Shown piece after piece: positions 7,652 to 15,293 of a stretch of 18,482 bases of DNA (position 1 is its first letter; each line of letters begins with the position of its first letter). The stretch is from Bacteroidales bacterium UBA1754 (GTDB lineage Bacteria; Bacteroidota; Bacteroidia; Bacteroidales; Paludibacteraceae). The stretch is taken from contig DCHK01000042.1 of assembly GCA_002315615.1 (NCBI GenBank), positions 1 through 18,482 on the forward strand, in the 5' to 3' direction. Below the pieces are notes generated by a model, which saw only the letters and a list, made by a program, of their open reading frames with translations, had not been told where the DNA came from and did no database searches. Made by a program: the position numbers and the translations under genes.

Positions 7652-8650
7652 TTAAGGTACTTCTACCACATTAAGTATTTGACTGATAATTTCTTCGGAT
7701 GTTAAATCGTTTGCTTCTGCTTCGTAACTCAAACCGATACGATGACGCATAACATCGTGACATACAGCACGAACATCTTCTGGTACTACATAACCACGAT
7801 GTTTGATGAAAGCGTAGGCACGAGCAGCCAATGCCAAATTGATACTTGCACGAGGCGAACCACCAAACGAAATCATATTTTTCAAACTATCGAGTTTGTA
7901 AAGTTCGGGTTGACGTGTAGCAAAAACAATATCAACAATATAGCGTTCTATTTTTTCATCAAGATAAACTTCTTTCACAATGTTTCGCGCTTCGATAATT
8001 TCTTGCGTAGAAACCATAGGACGAATTACTTGCTTTTCGCCAGAAATATTTTGGCGTATAATCAATTTTTCCTCATCCATTTTTGGATAATTGATGATTA
8101 CTTTAAGCATAAAACGATCGACTTGCGCTTCGGGCAACGGATATGTACCTTCTTGTTCTATAGGGTTTTGCGTAGCCAACACAAGGAATGGTTCTTCGAG
8201 TTTGAAAGTGTTTTCGCCGATGGTAATTTGGCGTTCTTGCATTGCTTCGAGCAAAGCACTTTGCACTTTTGCTGGAGCACGATTTATTTCATCTGCCAAA
8301 ACAAAATTAGAGAAAATTGGACCTTTTTTTACTGTAAATTCTTCGGTTTTCTGACTATAAATCATTGTACCGAGAACGTCGGCAGGCAAAAGGTCTGGCG
8401 TAAACTGAATACGACTGTATTTTGCATCGATTAGTTGAGCCAAAGTTTTAATAGCCAATGTTTTTGCCAATCCAGGAACACCTTCAAGCAAAATATGTCC
8501 ATCGGCAAGCAAACCGATAAGCAACGATTCTACCAAATGTTTTTGTCCTACAATGGTACTATTCATACCCATTGTCAAGCGATTGATGAACTCGCTTTTT
8601 TGTTCAATTCGTTCGTTCAATGCACGAATGTCAACTGTTTGATTATCCAT
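7652..8650 (-). CDS. moxR: MoxR-family AAA+ ATPase
   Basis: A 332-aa cytoplasmic AAA+ ATPase of the MoxR family, first gene of the bat cluster. Walker A is EGVPGLAKT (56-64), with K63 and T64. Walker B ends in LADE (D120, E121) and is followed by INRAP. Sensor 1 is in LATQNPIEQEGTYPLPEAQ (N162), and R179 in VDRF is a candidate arginine finger. The C-terminal lid contains GGSPRAS, the usual sensor 2 region. MoxR proteins are thought to act as chaperones that remodel or activate vWA-domain partners, here DUF58, BatA and BatB. The ATG at 8650 gives the normal family length. A Bacteroidota -7 box lies about 48 bp upstream, so the operon probably begins here. Confidence 0.96.
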   Translation of the reverse strand: MDNQTVDIRALNERIEQKSEFINRLTMGMNSTIVGQKHLVESLLIGLLADGHILLEGVPGLAKTLAIKTLAQLIDAKYSRIQFTPDLLPADVLGTMIYSQKTEEFTVKKGPIFSNFVLADEINRAPAKVQSALLEAMQERQITIGENTFKLEEPFLVLATQNPIEQEGTYPLPEAQVDRFMLKVIINYPKMDEEKLIIRQNISGEKQVIRPMVSTQEIIEARNIVKEVYLDEKIERYIVDIVFATRQPELYKLDSLKNMISFGGSPRASINLALAARAYAFIKHRGYVVPEDVRAVCHDVMRHRIGLSYEAEANDLTSEEIISQILNVVEVP

Positions 8651-8697
8651 TTTTCTTATGTTTAATTATTAATTTTATCAAAAACCTTTTTCGCACC

Positions 8698-8705
8698 CAA
8701 AGATA
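8698..8705 (-). promoter_or_regulatory. Candidate Bacteroidota promoter (-7 box) of moxR-bat operon
   Basis: On the minus strand this reads TATCTTTG, a perfect match to the -7 consensus TAnnTTTG of Bacteroidota housekeeping sigma promoters. It is placed 48 bp upstream of the moxR ATG. No good -33 TTTG is found at the expected 17-23 bp distance; only a weak TTTTAG lies nearby. The match is therefore a half-site. Confidence 0.45.
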
Positions 8706-8730
8706 TAAAAGAAACGCATTTGTTGTACAC

Positions 8731-8773
8731 TAAAAATAAAACGATTTTTACAAAAAATTATTGTAAAAATCGT
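8731..8773 (-). terminator. Intrinsic terminator of the HEAT-like gene
   Basis: A perfect 13-bp inverted repeat, ACGATTTTTACAA at 8741-8753 and its reverse complement at 8761-8773, with a 7-nt loop, lies 8 bp after the stop of the minus-strand gene at 8782. In that direction the stem is followed by TTTTATTTTTA (8730-8740). The stem has only three G-C pairs, but its length and the T tract make a terminator likely. It separates this gene from the moxR promoter just beyond. Confidence 0.7.
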
Positions 8774-8781
8774 AAGTTTTT

Positions 8782-9300
8782 CTACTGCTGTTGCGAAGAT
8801 TTTTTAAGCATTTTTTTTCGTAGCAATTTCATTGACTGATTGTAATAAGAAATTTCCATTGCTTCGAGTGTTCGTTTAAACTCCCCTTTTAGTTCGGGAT
8901 AAAAATTACACATTGTGCAAGCCAACTTCATACAAAGGCACTGAACGCCAGGTGGTTCGTCCAACGAACGCATTTTTTCAAGACAAAAATCAAGAAAATC
9001 GGTACGAATATTATCTACCGTCATAGGGAAACGTTCTACAATGTTAAGATTCAATCTGCGAACAGCGGAATTTTCAGTTTCGAGAATAAGGTCGATAATG
9101 CGATTGCGAATGGGCAAAATTTGCAAAATTTCATCGTCGGACAATTTCGTCAGCACCCAAGCGGCATTACGCGCAACCCGTTCATCTTCACTGAACAATA
9201 ATTCCGCAAACTGCAAAAAACTTTGTTTTTCTCTTATCTGCGAGTAAACTGCAAGTATTTCATCAACACCAAGTCGTTCTTTTAATTGCTCCGAATACAT
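8782..9300 (-). CDS. HEAT-like helical repeat protein, function unknown
   Basis: A 172-aa soluble protein with no signal peptide or membrane helix. It is predicted all-alpha, with HEAT-like pairs of helices, for example RVARNAAWVLTKL (about 41-53) and SAVRRLNLNIVERF (about 78-91). The C-terminus is basic and ends KKMLKKSSQQQ. I recognise no catalytic motif; helical-repeat folds of this type usually bind proteins or nucleic acid. The ATG at 9300 is supported by a perfect promoter 25-56 bp upstream, and the 3' end by a hairpin terminator, so it looks like a single-gene unit. It is not part of the bat operon, although it lies on the same strand. Confidence 0.8.
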   Translation of the reverse strand: MYSEQLKERLGVDEILAVYSQIREKQSFLQFAELLFSEDERVARNAAWVLTKLSDDEILQILPIRNRIIDLILETENSAVRRLNLNIVERFPMTVDNIRTDFLDFCLEKMRSLDEPPGVQCLCMKLACTMCNFYPELKGEFKRTLEAMEISYYNQSMKLLRKKMLKKSSQQQ

Positions 9301-9324
9301 TTATTAAAAATAACTTTTTTCTTA

Positions 9325-9356
9325 CAAAAATAAGATTATATTGACTTATCTCCAAA
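9325..9356 (-). promoter_or_regulatory. Bacteroidota promoter of the HEAT-like gene
   Basis: On the minus strand TTTG (9353-9356) and TATTTTTG (9325-9332) are separated by exactly 20 bp. This is a full match to the TTTG-N17-23-TAnnTTTG consensus. The -7 box ends 24 bp from the ATG at 9300, leaving a short leader. Confidence 0.75.
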
Positions 9357-9377
9357 CGACAACAAGCATAACCACTA

Positions 9378-9408
9378 TTTGTTTTTTGCGCTATCTATTG
9401 TAATTTTG
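9378..9408 (+). promoter_or_regulatory. Bacteroidota promoter of the MATE gene
   Basis: TTTG (9378-9381) and TAATTTTG (9401-9408) are separated by 19 bp, again a full match to the consensus. The position rules out upstream TTG starts in the same frame and supports the ATG at 9460, with a leader of about 45 nt. It diverges from the promoter at 9325-9356; the two -33 elements are only 21 bp apart. Confidence 0.77.
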
Positions 9409-9459
9409 CAAAGAATTTCCATTTTGCTTCTTTTTTTGAACAAAGACAACTACATAGAA

Positions 9460-10797
9460 ATGACTACACGCCCTGTGCAACCCTTAATTTGCGCATTGGC
9501 GGTGCCCACCATTATCAGTATGCTTACTACCGCATTTTATAATATGGTAGATACATTTTATGTAAGCAAAATTCACGAAAACGGCATTGACATTGGCGTG
9601 GAATGTACTGCGGCTGTTGGCGTAGCATTTTCGGTAATGGCTATCATTCAAGCAATTGGGTTCTTTTTTGGACACGGAACAGGCAACTACATTTCGCGAC
9701 AACTTGGAGCAAAAAACTACGAAAATGCACAAAAAATGGCAATTTCGGGTGTGGTTTATGCTTTTATATGTGGAATTTTCATTACAATTTTTGGATTGGC
9801 TTTCTTGCAAAAGATTTCTATTCTTTTGGGGTCAACAAACACCATACTACCCTACACAAAAACATTTTTGAGTTACATTTTCATCGGCGCACCATTTATG
9901 ACGGTAGCACTTACCATCAATACACAAATGCGTTTTCAGGGTAATGCAAAATATGCTATGTTTGGCATTATTGCGGGTGCAGTTGCCAATATTGTACTTG
10001 TACCAATTCTTGCATTTGCGTGCAAAATGGGCATTGCTGGCGCTGCTATTGCCACTATTATCGGGCAAACAGTGAGTTGTTTTTTGCTTGTTTATTTCAA
10101 TCACAAATACTGCGTAGTTTCTTTTAAACTAAAGAATTTTTCGCCATCGAGAGCACAATTTGCCGAAATTCTGCACGGAGGCATTCCATCGTTGAGCAGA
10201 CAAGGTTTGGCTTGCATTTCCATTATTATGCTGAATGTGGCTGCAGGTCACTACGGCGACGAGGCAATTGCAGCAATGTCAATCGTCAACCGCATTTGCA
10301 ATATTATTTTTGCCATAGTAATCGGTTTCGGGCAAGGTTACCAACCTGTGTGTGGTTACAATTATGGTGCGAAACTAAACCATCGCGTTACCGAGGGTTA
10401 TTGGTTTTGCGTGAAAGTAGGCACAGCATTTCTGCTTTTTGTGTCGGTTGTTGGATTTATTTTTTCTTCGGGAATTATCAATATTTTTCAAAATGGTAAT
10501 GCACTTGTAACCGAAATTGGTACATCAGCATTGCGTTGGCAACTTATTTCATTGCCATTGCTATCGTTTGTAACTATGAGCAATATGATGCTACAAACAT
10601 TGCGAAAATCAGTACGCGCTACAATTTTGGCTGCATCGCGTCAAGGTTTGTTTTTTATACCAGGAATAGTTATTCTTCCACTCTATTTTGGATTGGATGG
10701 CATAGAATCGTGCCAAGCCTTTTCCGACTTTGTATCTTTTATCATTACCATTCCACTTGTGTGGGGAATTTTGAAAGAATTATCTAACAAAAAGTAA
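9460..10797 (+). CDS. MATE-family multidrug/cation antiporter
   Basis: A 445-aa inner-membrane protein of the MATE efflux family, which exports drugs or metabolites in exchange for Na+ or H+. About twelve hydrophobic helices are seen. Family motifs are clear in both halves: LAVPTIISMLTTAFYNMVDT near the N-terminus, FFFGHGTGNYISRQLGA, then GGIPSLSRQG and GFGQGYQPVCGYNYGA in the second half. The substrate cannot be told from sequence. The frame is open 27 codons further upstream from a TTG, but that part would overlap the promoter, so the ATG at 9460 is chosen; MTTRPVQPLI is also the usual family start. Its 3' end overlaps that of truA by 18 bp on the opposite strand, with no terminator between them. 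Confidence 0.94.
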   Translation: MTTRPVQPLICALAVPTIISMLTTAFYNMVDTFYVSKIHENGIDIGVECTAAVGVAFSVMAIIQAIGFFFGHGTGNYISRQLGAKNYENAQKMAISGVVYAFICGIFITIFGLAFLQKISILLGSTNTILPYTKTFLSYIFIGAPFMTVALTINTQMRFQGNAKYAMFGIIAGAVANIVLVPILAFACKMGIAGAAIATIIGQTVSCFLLVYFNHKYCVVSFKLKNFSPSRAQFAEILHGGIPSLSRQGLACISIIMLNVAAGHYGDEAIAAMSIVNRICNIIFAIVIGFGQGYQPVCGYNYGAKLNHRVTEGYWFCVKVGTAFLLFVSVVGFIFSSGIINIFQNGNALVTEIGTSALRWQLISLPLLSFVTMSNMMLQTLRKSVRATILAASRQGLFFIPGIVILPLYFGLDGIESCQAFSDFVSFIITIPLVWGILKELSNKK

Positions 10798-11562
10798 TGG
10801 CATTGATTCGTATTGCTCTGTAGATGAATCGCCATACTCAACCCTTTCGAGATACAAGCCTGAAGGTGGAACTGTAAATTGTGCAGGTTCTTGCGAATAG
10901 AAACGAAAATAACTTTCTACACGTCGCAAATCGATATTTCCACGACCAACTTCGATGAGCACACCTACCATACGGCGCACCATTTTCCAAAGAAAATGAG
11001 AACCAACTACGTTTATTATTATAGAACTTCCGTAGTAATAAACACGCACATCTGTAACTTCTACCATTGTCGATTTTGTTTCGGAATCTTTGTCGCCAAA
11101 CGACTGAAAATTCTTCATTCCAACCATTGCTTTTGCTGCAATTTGCATAGCCTCTACATCAAGATGGTCTTTCACCCAATAGGCATAGCGTTTAGCAAAA
11201 GCACTTTTCCTTGTCGAAATTTGGTAGATATAACTGCGTGATGTAGCATCGTATCGTGCGTGAAAACTTTTGAGAACAGACTGTACATTGATAATGGAAA
11301 TTGTAGCAGGCAAAGCATCATTGATAGAACGGCGAATTTGTGCTGGTGTCATCCTTGTTTCTATATCGAGATGCGCCACTTGACCGAGTGCGTGTACACC
11401 TGCATCGGTGCGACCTGCGCCATACAATTCAAATTTTGTAACGCCCAAGGCTTCGCGTACAGCGTCCATCAATTTACCCTGCACCGAAGCACCATCTTTT
11501 TGCAACTGCCAACCGTGATAGGCAGAACCATCATATTCTAATGTAAGTTTGAATCTTGCCAT
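10780..11562 (-). CDS. truA: tRNA pseudouridine(38-40) synthase TruA
   Basis: TruA converts uridines 38-40 in the tRNA anticodon arm to pseudouridine. With the start at 11562 the protein is 260 aa, normal for the family. The catalytic aspartate D53 is in the hallmark GAGRTDAGVHALGQ (48-61). Other signatures are LEYDGSAYHGWQ near the start, FHARYDATSRSYIY, and FLWKMVRRMVG in the C-terminal half. Two further ATGs in frame (11574 and 11586) would add 4 or 8 residues; I prefer 11562 because GGGAAA lies just before it and MARFKLTLEYDG matches the family start. Convergent with the MATE gene, 18 bp overlap. Confidence 0.95.
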   Translation of the reverse strand: MARFKLTLEYDGSAYHGWQLQKDGASVQGKLMDAVREALGVTKFELYGAGRTDAGVHALGQVAHLDIETRMTPAQIRRSINDALPATISIINVQSVLKSFHARYDATSRSYIYQISTRKSAFAKRYAYWVKDHLDVEAMQIAAKAMVGMKNFQSFGDKDSETKSTMVEVTDVRVYYYGSSIIINVVGSHFLWKMVRRMVGVLIEVGRGNIDLRRVESYFRFYSQEPAQFTVPPSGLYLERVEYGDSSTEQYESMPLLFVR

Positions 11563-11599
11563 AAAATTTCCCATTATTTTGGACATCTAAGTTAATGCT

Positions 11600-11632
11600 T
11601 TTGTCAAAAAAAATAAACAAGTTTTAACATTG
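11600..11632 (+). promoter_or_regulatory. Candidate Bacteroidota promoter of the chitinase gene
   Basis: TTTG (11600-11603), 21 bp, then TAACATTG (11625-11632), which differs from TAnnTTTG at one position. It lies 75 bp before the ATG at 11708. A second, poorer candidate is TATCTTGC at 11661. The choice is uncertain. Confidence 0.35.
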
Positions 11633-11707
11633 ATTTTTAAAATATTCGGACTTTTTATAATATCTTGCGAAGTTTTTTTGAAAATTTAATCACTTAAACC
11701 ATAATCT

Positions 11708-13711
11708 ATGACAAAAAAATTACTTCTTTTCTTAGCGATAATTTTAACGCTATTGACATCTGCAAATGCTGAAATAATAAGTCAAAATACTACTCCCGAA
11801 GATGACACTTGCAATACAATTATCGTTTCTAGTACTTCGGGAAGCAACGACTTACGCGTGGTAGGTTATTTGCCCGATTGGGAATATGGCGATTGGGATA
11901 AAATTGACTTCTCTGCCCTTACACACTGCGTATTTTGCTTTGCCACTTATCCCGAGAGTGGTACACTCGGTTGGTGGATTAACGATAGTTATATGACCTC
12001 CGCTGTAAAAAAATGCAAGGACAATGGCGTAAAAGCCATTATCGCACTTGGTGGTGGCGGTGGTTTTAATACTACTGGCAATCCGTTCTCTACACAAGCA
12101 AAACGTGCAAACATCATTACACAACTTGTAAATTTTGTAAACAAATTCGGTTTAGATGGTGTCGACATTGATATAGAAATTAGTTCAAGCGACCCAATTT
12201 GGAACTATTTCGACACTTTCGTACAAGAATTGCGTACAGCACTTGGCAACGACAAACTCGTTACAATGGCTGTTGGCGAATGGTTTACTGGTTCTATTTC
12301 GAACACTACTTTCCAGCGTCTTGATTTCCTTAATGTAATGGCATACGACTACGCATTTGGCGATGGTGCCGTTGCACCAAAAGACCAATGTGACGCTATG
12401 ATGGGAAGATATGCTACCAAAATGGGCGATGCTTCAAAAGTAGTTTATGGTATTCCTTTTTACGGATACTCTTCGGGTGGCGTTACACGCGATTGGTCAG
12501 AAATTGTAAGTTTAAGTGCCGACAACAAAAACCGTGATTACGACCCAACAAATGGTATTTATTATAATGGTGTGCCAACCATCAAAAGCAAAATTGAAAC
12601 AAGTAAAGAATATGGTGGCATAATGATTTGGCAATTAGCAGAAGATGATTTCGGAAGCAATTCTATGATAAAAGTCGTGAAGGATAACATTGGCAGTACC
12701 AAACAAGCAGTTGCGTCGAATATTCCTTGCAGTTCTATTTTAATAAGTAATTATGCCAATGCTTCGGCGGGCGTTTCGCTCACTACAAACACCGTTACAT
12801 ACGCTGGTGGATTTAAGGATGGTTATTATATCGACATTTATTTGAACGCAATTACCGCTGCCAAATACGATTTCGCATTCCAATTGGCTGCTGGCGATGC
12901 ACAATGGAACGCAAATAGCGTAACTGTCAAATTAGACGATAACAACGTTGGTACAATCAATATTACTGCAAGCGAAGGTTGGGAAAGTTTTATTGAACAC
13001 ATACTCAACAATGTTAGCATTGCTACCGATGGCGTGCATAAATTGACGCTTGTAACAAACGGAGGCAGTTGTAACATAGGCAATTTTTCTGTTACAAAAG
13101 TTGCTGGAAGCGAAGAAGAATTCTACACTGTATCAAACATCCCAGGTGATATTGATATTGACAAATACTCAAAAAAATCAGACAATATCACCATCAATGC
13201 AAAAGGATATGCTGGCGATACAAATGATGGTTCTACGTTGGAATTTTACATTAGAAATACCGAAACGGGCAAGTTCAAACTCACGTTGCCTCTTGCTGCT
13301 GGCGATACAAAATGGAACGCCGAAAGTATTACAGTAAAATTAGACAACAATACACTTGCTACTATAAATATCACAGCCAGCACAGGTTGGGAAACATTTA
13401 TTGAACACTCTGTCGAATTTGACATTACTACAATAGGAATTCACAAGTTTTCGTTAACCGTAAATGGTGGTGCTTGCAACATAAGCAATTTCTCTTTTGA
13501 GAAAATCGGTTTTGTTACCGAAATTAAAAATGCAGAAACTGCAAACTGCATACAAATTGACGGCAGAACAATTTCAAGCGAAAGTCTAATGACAATATAC
13601 AATATTTACGGACAAATCGTCGCACGAAATGTTTATTCAGCCGAAATGCCAAATTCTGGTACATACATTGTATTCGCTAATAACAAAGCGACTAAAGTTC
13701 TTGTAAAATAA
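11708..13711 (+). CDS. Secreted GH18 chitinase with two C-terminal modules and T9SS tail
   Basis: A 667-aa multidomain glycoside hydrolase. A signal peptide (1-21, TSANA end) is followed by a GH18 domain at about 48-330. The DxxDxDxE motif is complete (D150, D153, D155, E157 in LDGVDIDIE); E157 is the expected proton donor. Other GH18 marks are VVGYLPDW, ALGGGGG, MAYDY (211-215) and IMIWQLAEDD. GH18 enzymes cleave beta-1,4 N-acetylglucosamine bonds by substrate assistance, so chitin is the likely target; an endo-N-acetylglucosaminidase is possible. Two related beta-sandwich modules (about 340-465 and 472-600) look like carbohydrate-binding domains. The last 60 residues, with YNIYGQIVARNV and GTYIVFANNKATKVLVK, are a type A T9SS sorting domain, so the protein should cross the outer membrane by the type IX system. 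A strong terminator follows. Confidence 0.92.
   Translation: MTKKLLLFLAIILTLLTSANAEIISQNTTPEDDTCNTIIVSSTSGSNDLRVVGYLPDWEYGDWDKIDFSALTHCVFCFATYPESGTLGWWINDSYMTSAVKKCKDNGVKAIIALGGGGGFNTTGNPFSTQAKRANIITQLVNFVNKFGLDGVDIDIEISSSDPIWNYFDTFVQELRTALGNDKLVTMAVGEWFTGSISNTTFQRLDFLNVMAYDYAFGDGAVAPKDQCDAMMGRYATKMGDASKVVYGIPFYGYSSGGVTRDWSEIVSLSADNKNRDYDPTNGIYYNGVPTIKSKIETSKEYGGIMIWQLAEDDFGSNSMIKVVKDNIGSTKQAVASNIPCSSILISNYANASAGVSLTTNTVTYAGGFKDGYYIDIYLNAITAAKYDFAFQLAAGDAQWNANSVTVKLDDNNVGTINITASEGWESFIEHILNNVSIATDGVHKLTLVTNGGSCNIGNFSVTKVAGSEEEFYTVSNIPGDIDIDKYSKKSDNITINAKGYAGDTNDGSTLEFYIRNTETGKFKLTLPLAAGDTKWNAESITVKLDNNTLATINITASTGWETFIEHSVEFDITTIGIHKFSLTVNGGACNISNFSFEKIGFVTEIKNAETANCIQIDGRTISSESLMTIYNIYGQIVARNVYSAEMPNSGTYIVFANNKATKVLVK
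12887..13408 (+). repeat. Duplicated module inside the chitinase gene
   Basis: Residues 394-431 (12887-13000) and 530-567 (13295-13408) align without gaps, with 28 of 38 residues identical by my count. Both contain WNA, the VKLD core, TINITAS and a W-E-x-FIEH end. The copies are 408 bp apart, which is the module length, so this is a tandem domain duplication. Many synonymous differences show that it is not recent. Confidence 0.85.
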
Positions 13712-13731
13712 AGAATTGGCACAAAAACAAA

Positions 13732-13770
13732 GAGGCTGACTCGTCAAGAATCAGCCTCCTTATTTTTTGT
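13732..13770. terminator. Bidirectional terminator between chitinase and rfbB
   Basis: GAGGCTGA (13732-13739) and TCAGCCTC (13751-13758) form a perfect 8-bp GC-rich stem with an 11-nt loop. A T run (13760-13769) follows on the plus strand. On the minus strand the stem is followed by TTTGTTTTTGT. It lies 20 bp after the chitinase stop and 12 bp after the rfbB frame end region, so it serves both convergent genes. Confidence 0.88.
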
Positions 13771-13782
13771 ATATAACGAAGG

Positions 13783-14901
13783 TTATCTGTTTGCGTACAT
13801 TTCTGAGTAATATTTCTCGTACTCGCCAGAAGTGATATTGTCCATCCATTTCTGATTATCAAGATACCAACGAACCGTTTTCTCAATACCCTCTTCAAAT
13901 TGCAAACTTGGTTCCCAACCTAATTCGTTTTTCAATTTACTTGAATCGATAGCATAACGCAAATCGTGTCCAGCACGGTCGGTAACGTATGTTATTAAGT
14001 GTTCCGAAGTTCCTTCAGCATTACCCAAAAGTTTATCTACAGTTTTGATAATCACTTTTATCAAATCAATATTTTTCCACTCGTTGAAACCACCAATATT
14101 ATAAGTGTCAGCAATTTTTCCATTATGGAAAATCATATCTATGGCACGTGCGTGGTCAACTACATAAAGCCAATCGCGAACATTTTCGCCTTTTCCGTAA
14201 ACAGGAAGTGGTTTGCCGTGACGAATATTGTTGATGAAAAGCGGAATCAATTTTTCAGGGAACTGATAAGGTCCGTAATTATTCGAACAATTAGTAACTA
14301 TTGTTGGCATTCCGTATGTGTCGTGAAAAGCGCGCACAAAGTGGTCTGACGATGCTTTAGAAGCCGAATACGGTGAGTGTGGGTTATATTTTGTTGTTTC
14401 CCAAAAATATTCTGTACCAAATGCGTGGTGATGCAATGCCGAAGATGCTTTGGTTGTGAAAGGCGACTCAATTCCTTCGGGATGAGTAAGTTCGAGTGCA
14501 CCATAAACTTCGTCGGTTGAAATATGATAGAAACGTTTGCCGTCCCAATTTCCGTTCCAATACACTTTTGCTGCTTGCAATAGCGACAAAGTTCCCATTA
14601 CATTTGTTTGTGCAAAAGTAAATGGGTCTTTTATAGAGCGGTCAACGTGGCTTTCGGCGGCAAAATTGACAATAAAATCGGGGGTATATTTTTGTAAAAG
14701 CTGTCCGACAAGCTCCGAGTCGCCAATGTCGCCTCTCACAAAAATATGACGTGGATTATCTTTTATGGATGAAAGATTTTCCATATTTCCAGAGTAGGTA
14801 AGCTTGTCTAAATTGATGACAGTATCACCATTTGCAATACGTGCTAAAACAAAGGCTGAGCCAATAAAGCCTGCACCGCCTGTAACAATCATTGTTGACA
14901 T
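13783..14901 (-). CDS. rfbB: dTDP-glucose 4,6-dehydratase RfbB (apparently chimeric)
   Basis: A 372-aa NAD-dependent short-chain dehydrogenase that converts dTDP-glucose to dTDP-4-keto-6-deoxyglucose, a step toward dTDP-rhamnose and other surface sugars. The NAD-binding GGAGFIG is at residues 7-13. The catalytic region has STDEVYG and the Y-x-x-x-K motif in YSASK. SNNYGPYQFPEKLIPLF and GENVRDWLYV are family marks. The ATG at 14901 has AAGGA at 14909-14913, 7 bp upstream, and is preferred over the one 8 codons earlier. The last ~280 residues (from about SIKDPFTFAQTNV on) read like Bacteroidales RfbB, ending WMDNITSGEYEKYYSEMYANR. The first ~95 residues, with the short GSAFVLARIANGDTVINLD, look proteobacterial. 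The reading frame is intact. See the finding on the join. Confidence 0.9.
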   Translation of the reverse strand: MSTMIVTGGAGFIGSAFVLARIANGDTVINLDKLTYSGNMENLSSIKDNPRHIFVRGDIGDSELVGQLLQKYTPDFIVNFAAESHVDRSIKDPFTFAQTNVMGTLSLLQAAKVYWNGNWDGKRFYHISTDEVYGALELTHPEGIESPFTTKASSALHHHAFGTEYFWETTKYNPHSPYSASKASSDHFVRAFHDTYGMPTIVTNCSNNYGPYQFPEKLIPLFINNIRHGKPLPVYGKGENVRDWLYVVDHARAIDMIFHNGKIADTYNIGGFNEWKNIDLIKVIIKTVDKLLGNAEGTSEHLITYVTDRAGHDLRYAIDSSKLKNELGWEPSLQFEEGIEKTVRWYLDNQKWMDNITSGEYEKYYSEMYANR

Positions 14902-14950
14902 AGTAACATCCTTGAATAGAGGCATATTTTCAATGCATCTATTCTATCCG
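14600..14950. other. Probable join between two genomes
   Basis: Everything left of about 14.60 kb fits Bacteroidota and everything right of about 14.95 kb fits a Desulfovibrio-like proteobacterium. The likely crossover is near the stretch coding AAESHVDRSIKDP (about 14,625-14,665), which is highly conserved among RfbB proteins and could give an assembler a shared k-mer. I cannot fix the exact base by reading. Confidence 0.6.
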
Positions 14951-14969
14951 ACATATCTATTTTTTGCAA
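14941..14969 (-). promoter_or_regulatory. Sigma70-like promoter upstream of rfbB
   Basis: On the minus strand TTGCAA (14964-14969) and TAGAAT (14941-14946) are separated by 17 bp. They match TTGACA at 4 of 6 and TATAAT at 5 of 6 positions. The -10 ends 39 bp before the ATG at 14901. This is proteobacterial architecture, unlike the TTTG/TAnnTTTG promoters left of 14.6 kb. Confidence 0.5.
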
Positions 14970-15081
14970 GAGAACCTGCAAAGGCTACATTGCTTAAGCT
15001 GAAGTCAAAAGGCTTTTCCCTACAAAAATAAGGCTTTTATGGCTACTTTACGAATGGCGTTTTTCGTGCAATACTTATCTC

Positions 15082-15288
15082 ATGAATATCGACTGGAACC
15101 TCTTTTTTAGTGCGGTTGCACTGGCGGCAGTGTTGGAAGCTGTACCCTATGTACTTGCACCCGACAGAATGCGTCAATTCTTAACGGAGCTTGGACAATC
15201 AGATTCCAACAGCCTCCGTCATTATGGATTGACAATGCTTGGTGCTGGCTTGATAGCCTTATTTTTGGTACGGCGTGTTTTTGCATAA
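15082..15288 (+). CDS. DUF2065 small inner-membrane protein
   Basis: A 68-aa protein of the DUF2065 (YjeT-like) family, known from Proteobacteria. It has two membrane helices, about 7-26 and 47-63, separated by a short polar loop with PDRMRQFLTELGQ. The family pattern is a start of WNLFFSA, a central P-x-x-x-R and a final LGAGLIALFLVRR. Its function is unknown. It lies just 18 bp before the pyrE ATG on the same strand, so the two are probably co-transcribed. I see no clear Shine-Dalgarno before the ATG at 15082 and only a weak promoter. Confidence 0.85.
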   Translation: MNIDWNLFFSAVALAAVLEAVPYVLAPDRMRQFLTELGQSDSNSLRHYGLTMLGAGLIALFLVRRVFA

Positions 15289-15293
15289 CCTTT

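Noticed and set aside
7742..8434. A 230-codon plus-strand ORF opposite moxR
   Set aside because: It is a shadow of the well-supported moxR frame, rich in Phe, Asn, His and Cys, with no motif.
9379..9459. N-terminal extension of the MATE protein from a TTG start
   Set aside because: This part contains the full TTTG-N19-TAATTTTG promoter, and the family start matches the ATG at 9460.
15045..15073. TTTACG-N17-AATACT as promoter of the DUF2065 gene
   Set aside because: Only 4 of 6 matches in each box and the -10 would end about 10 bp from the ATG.
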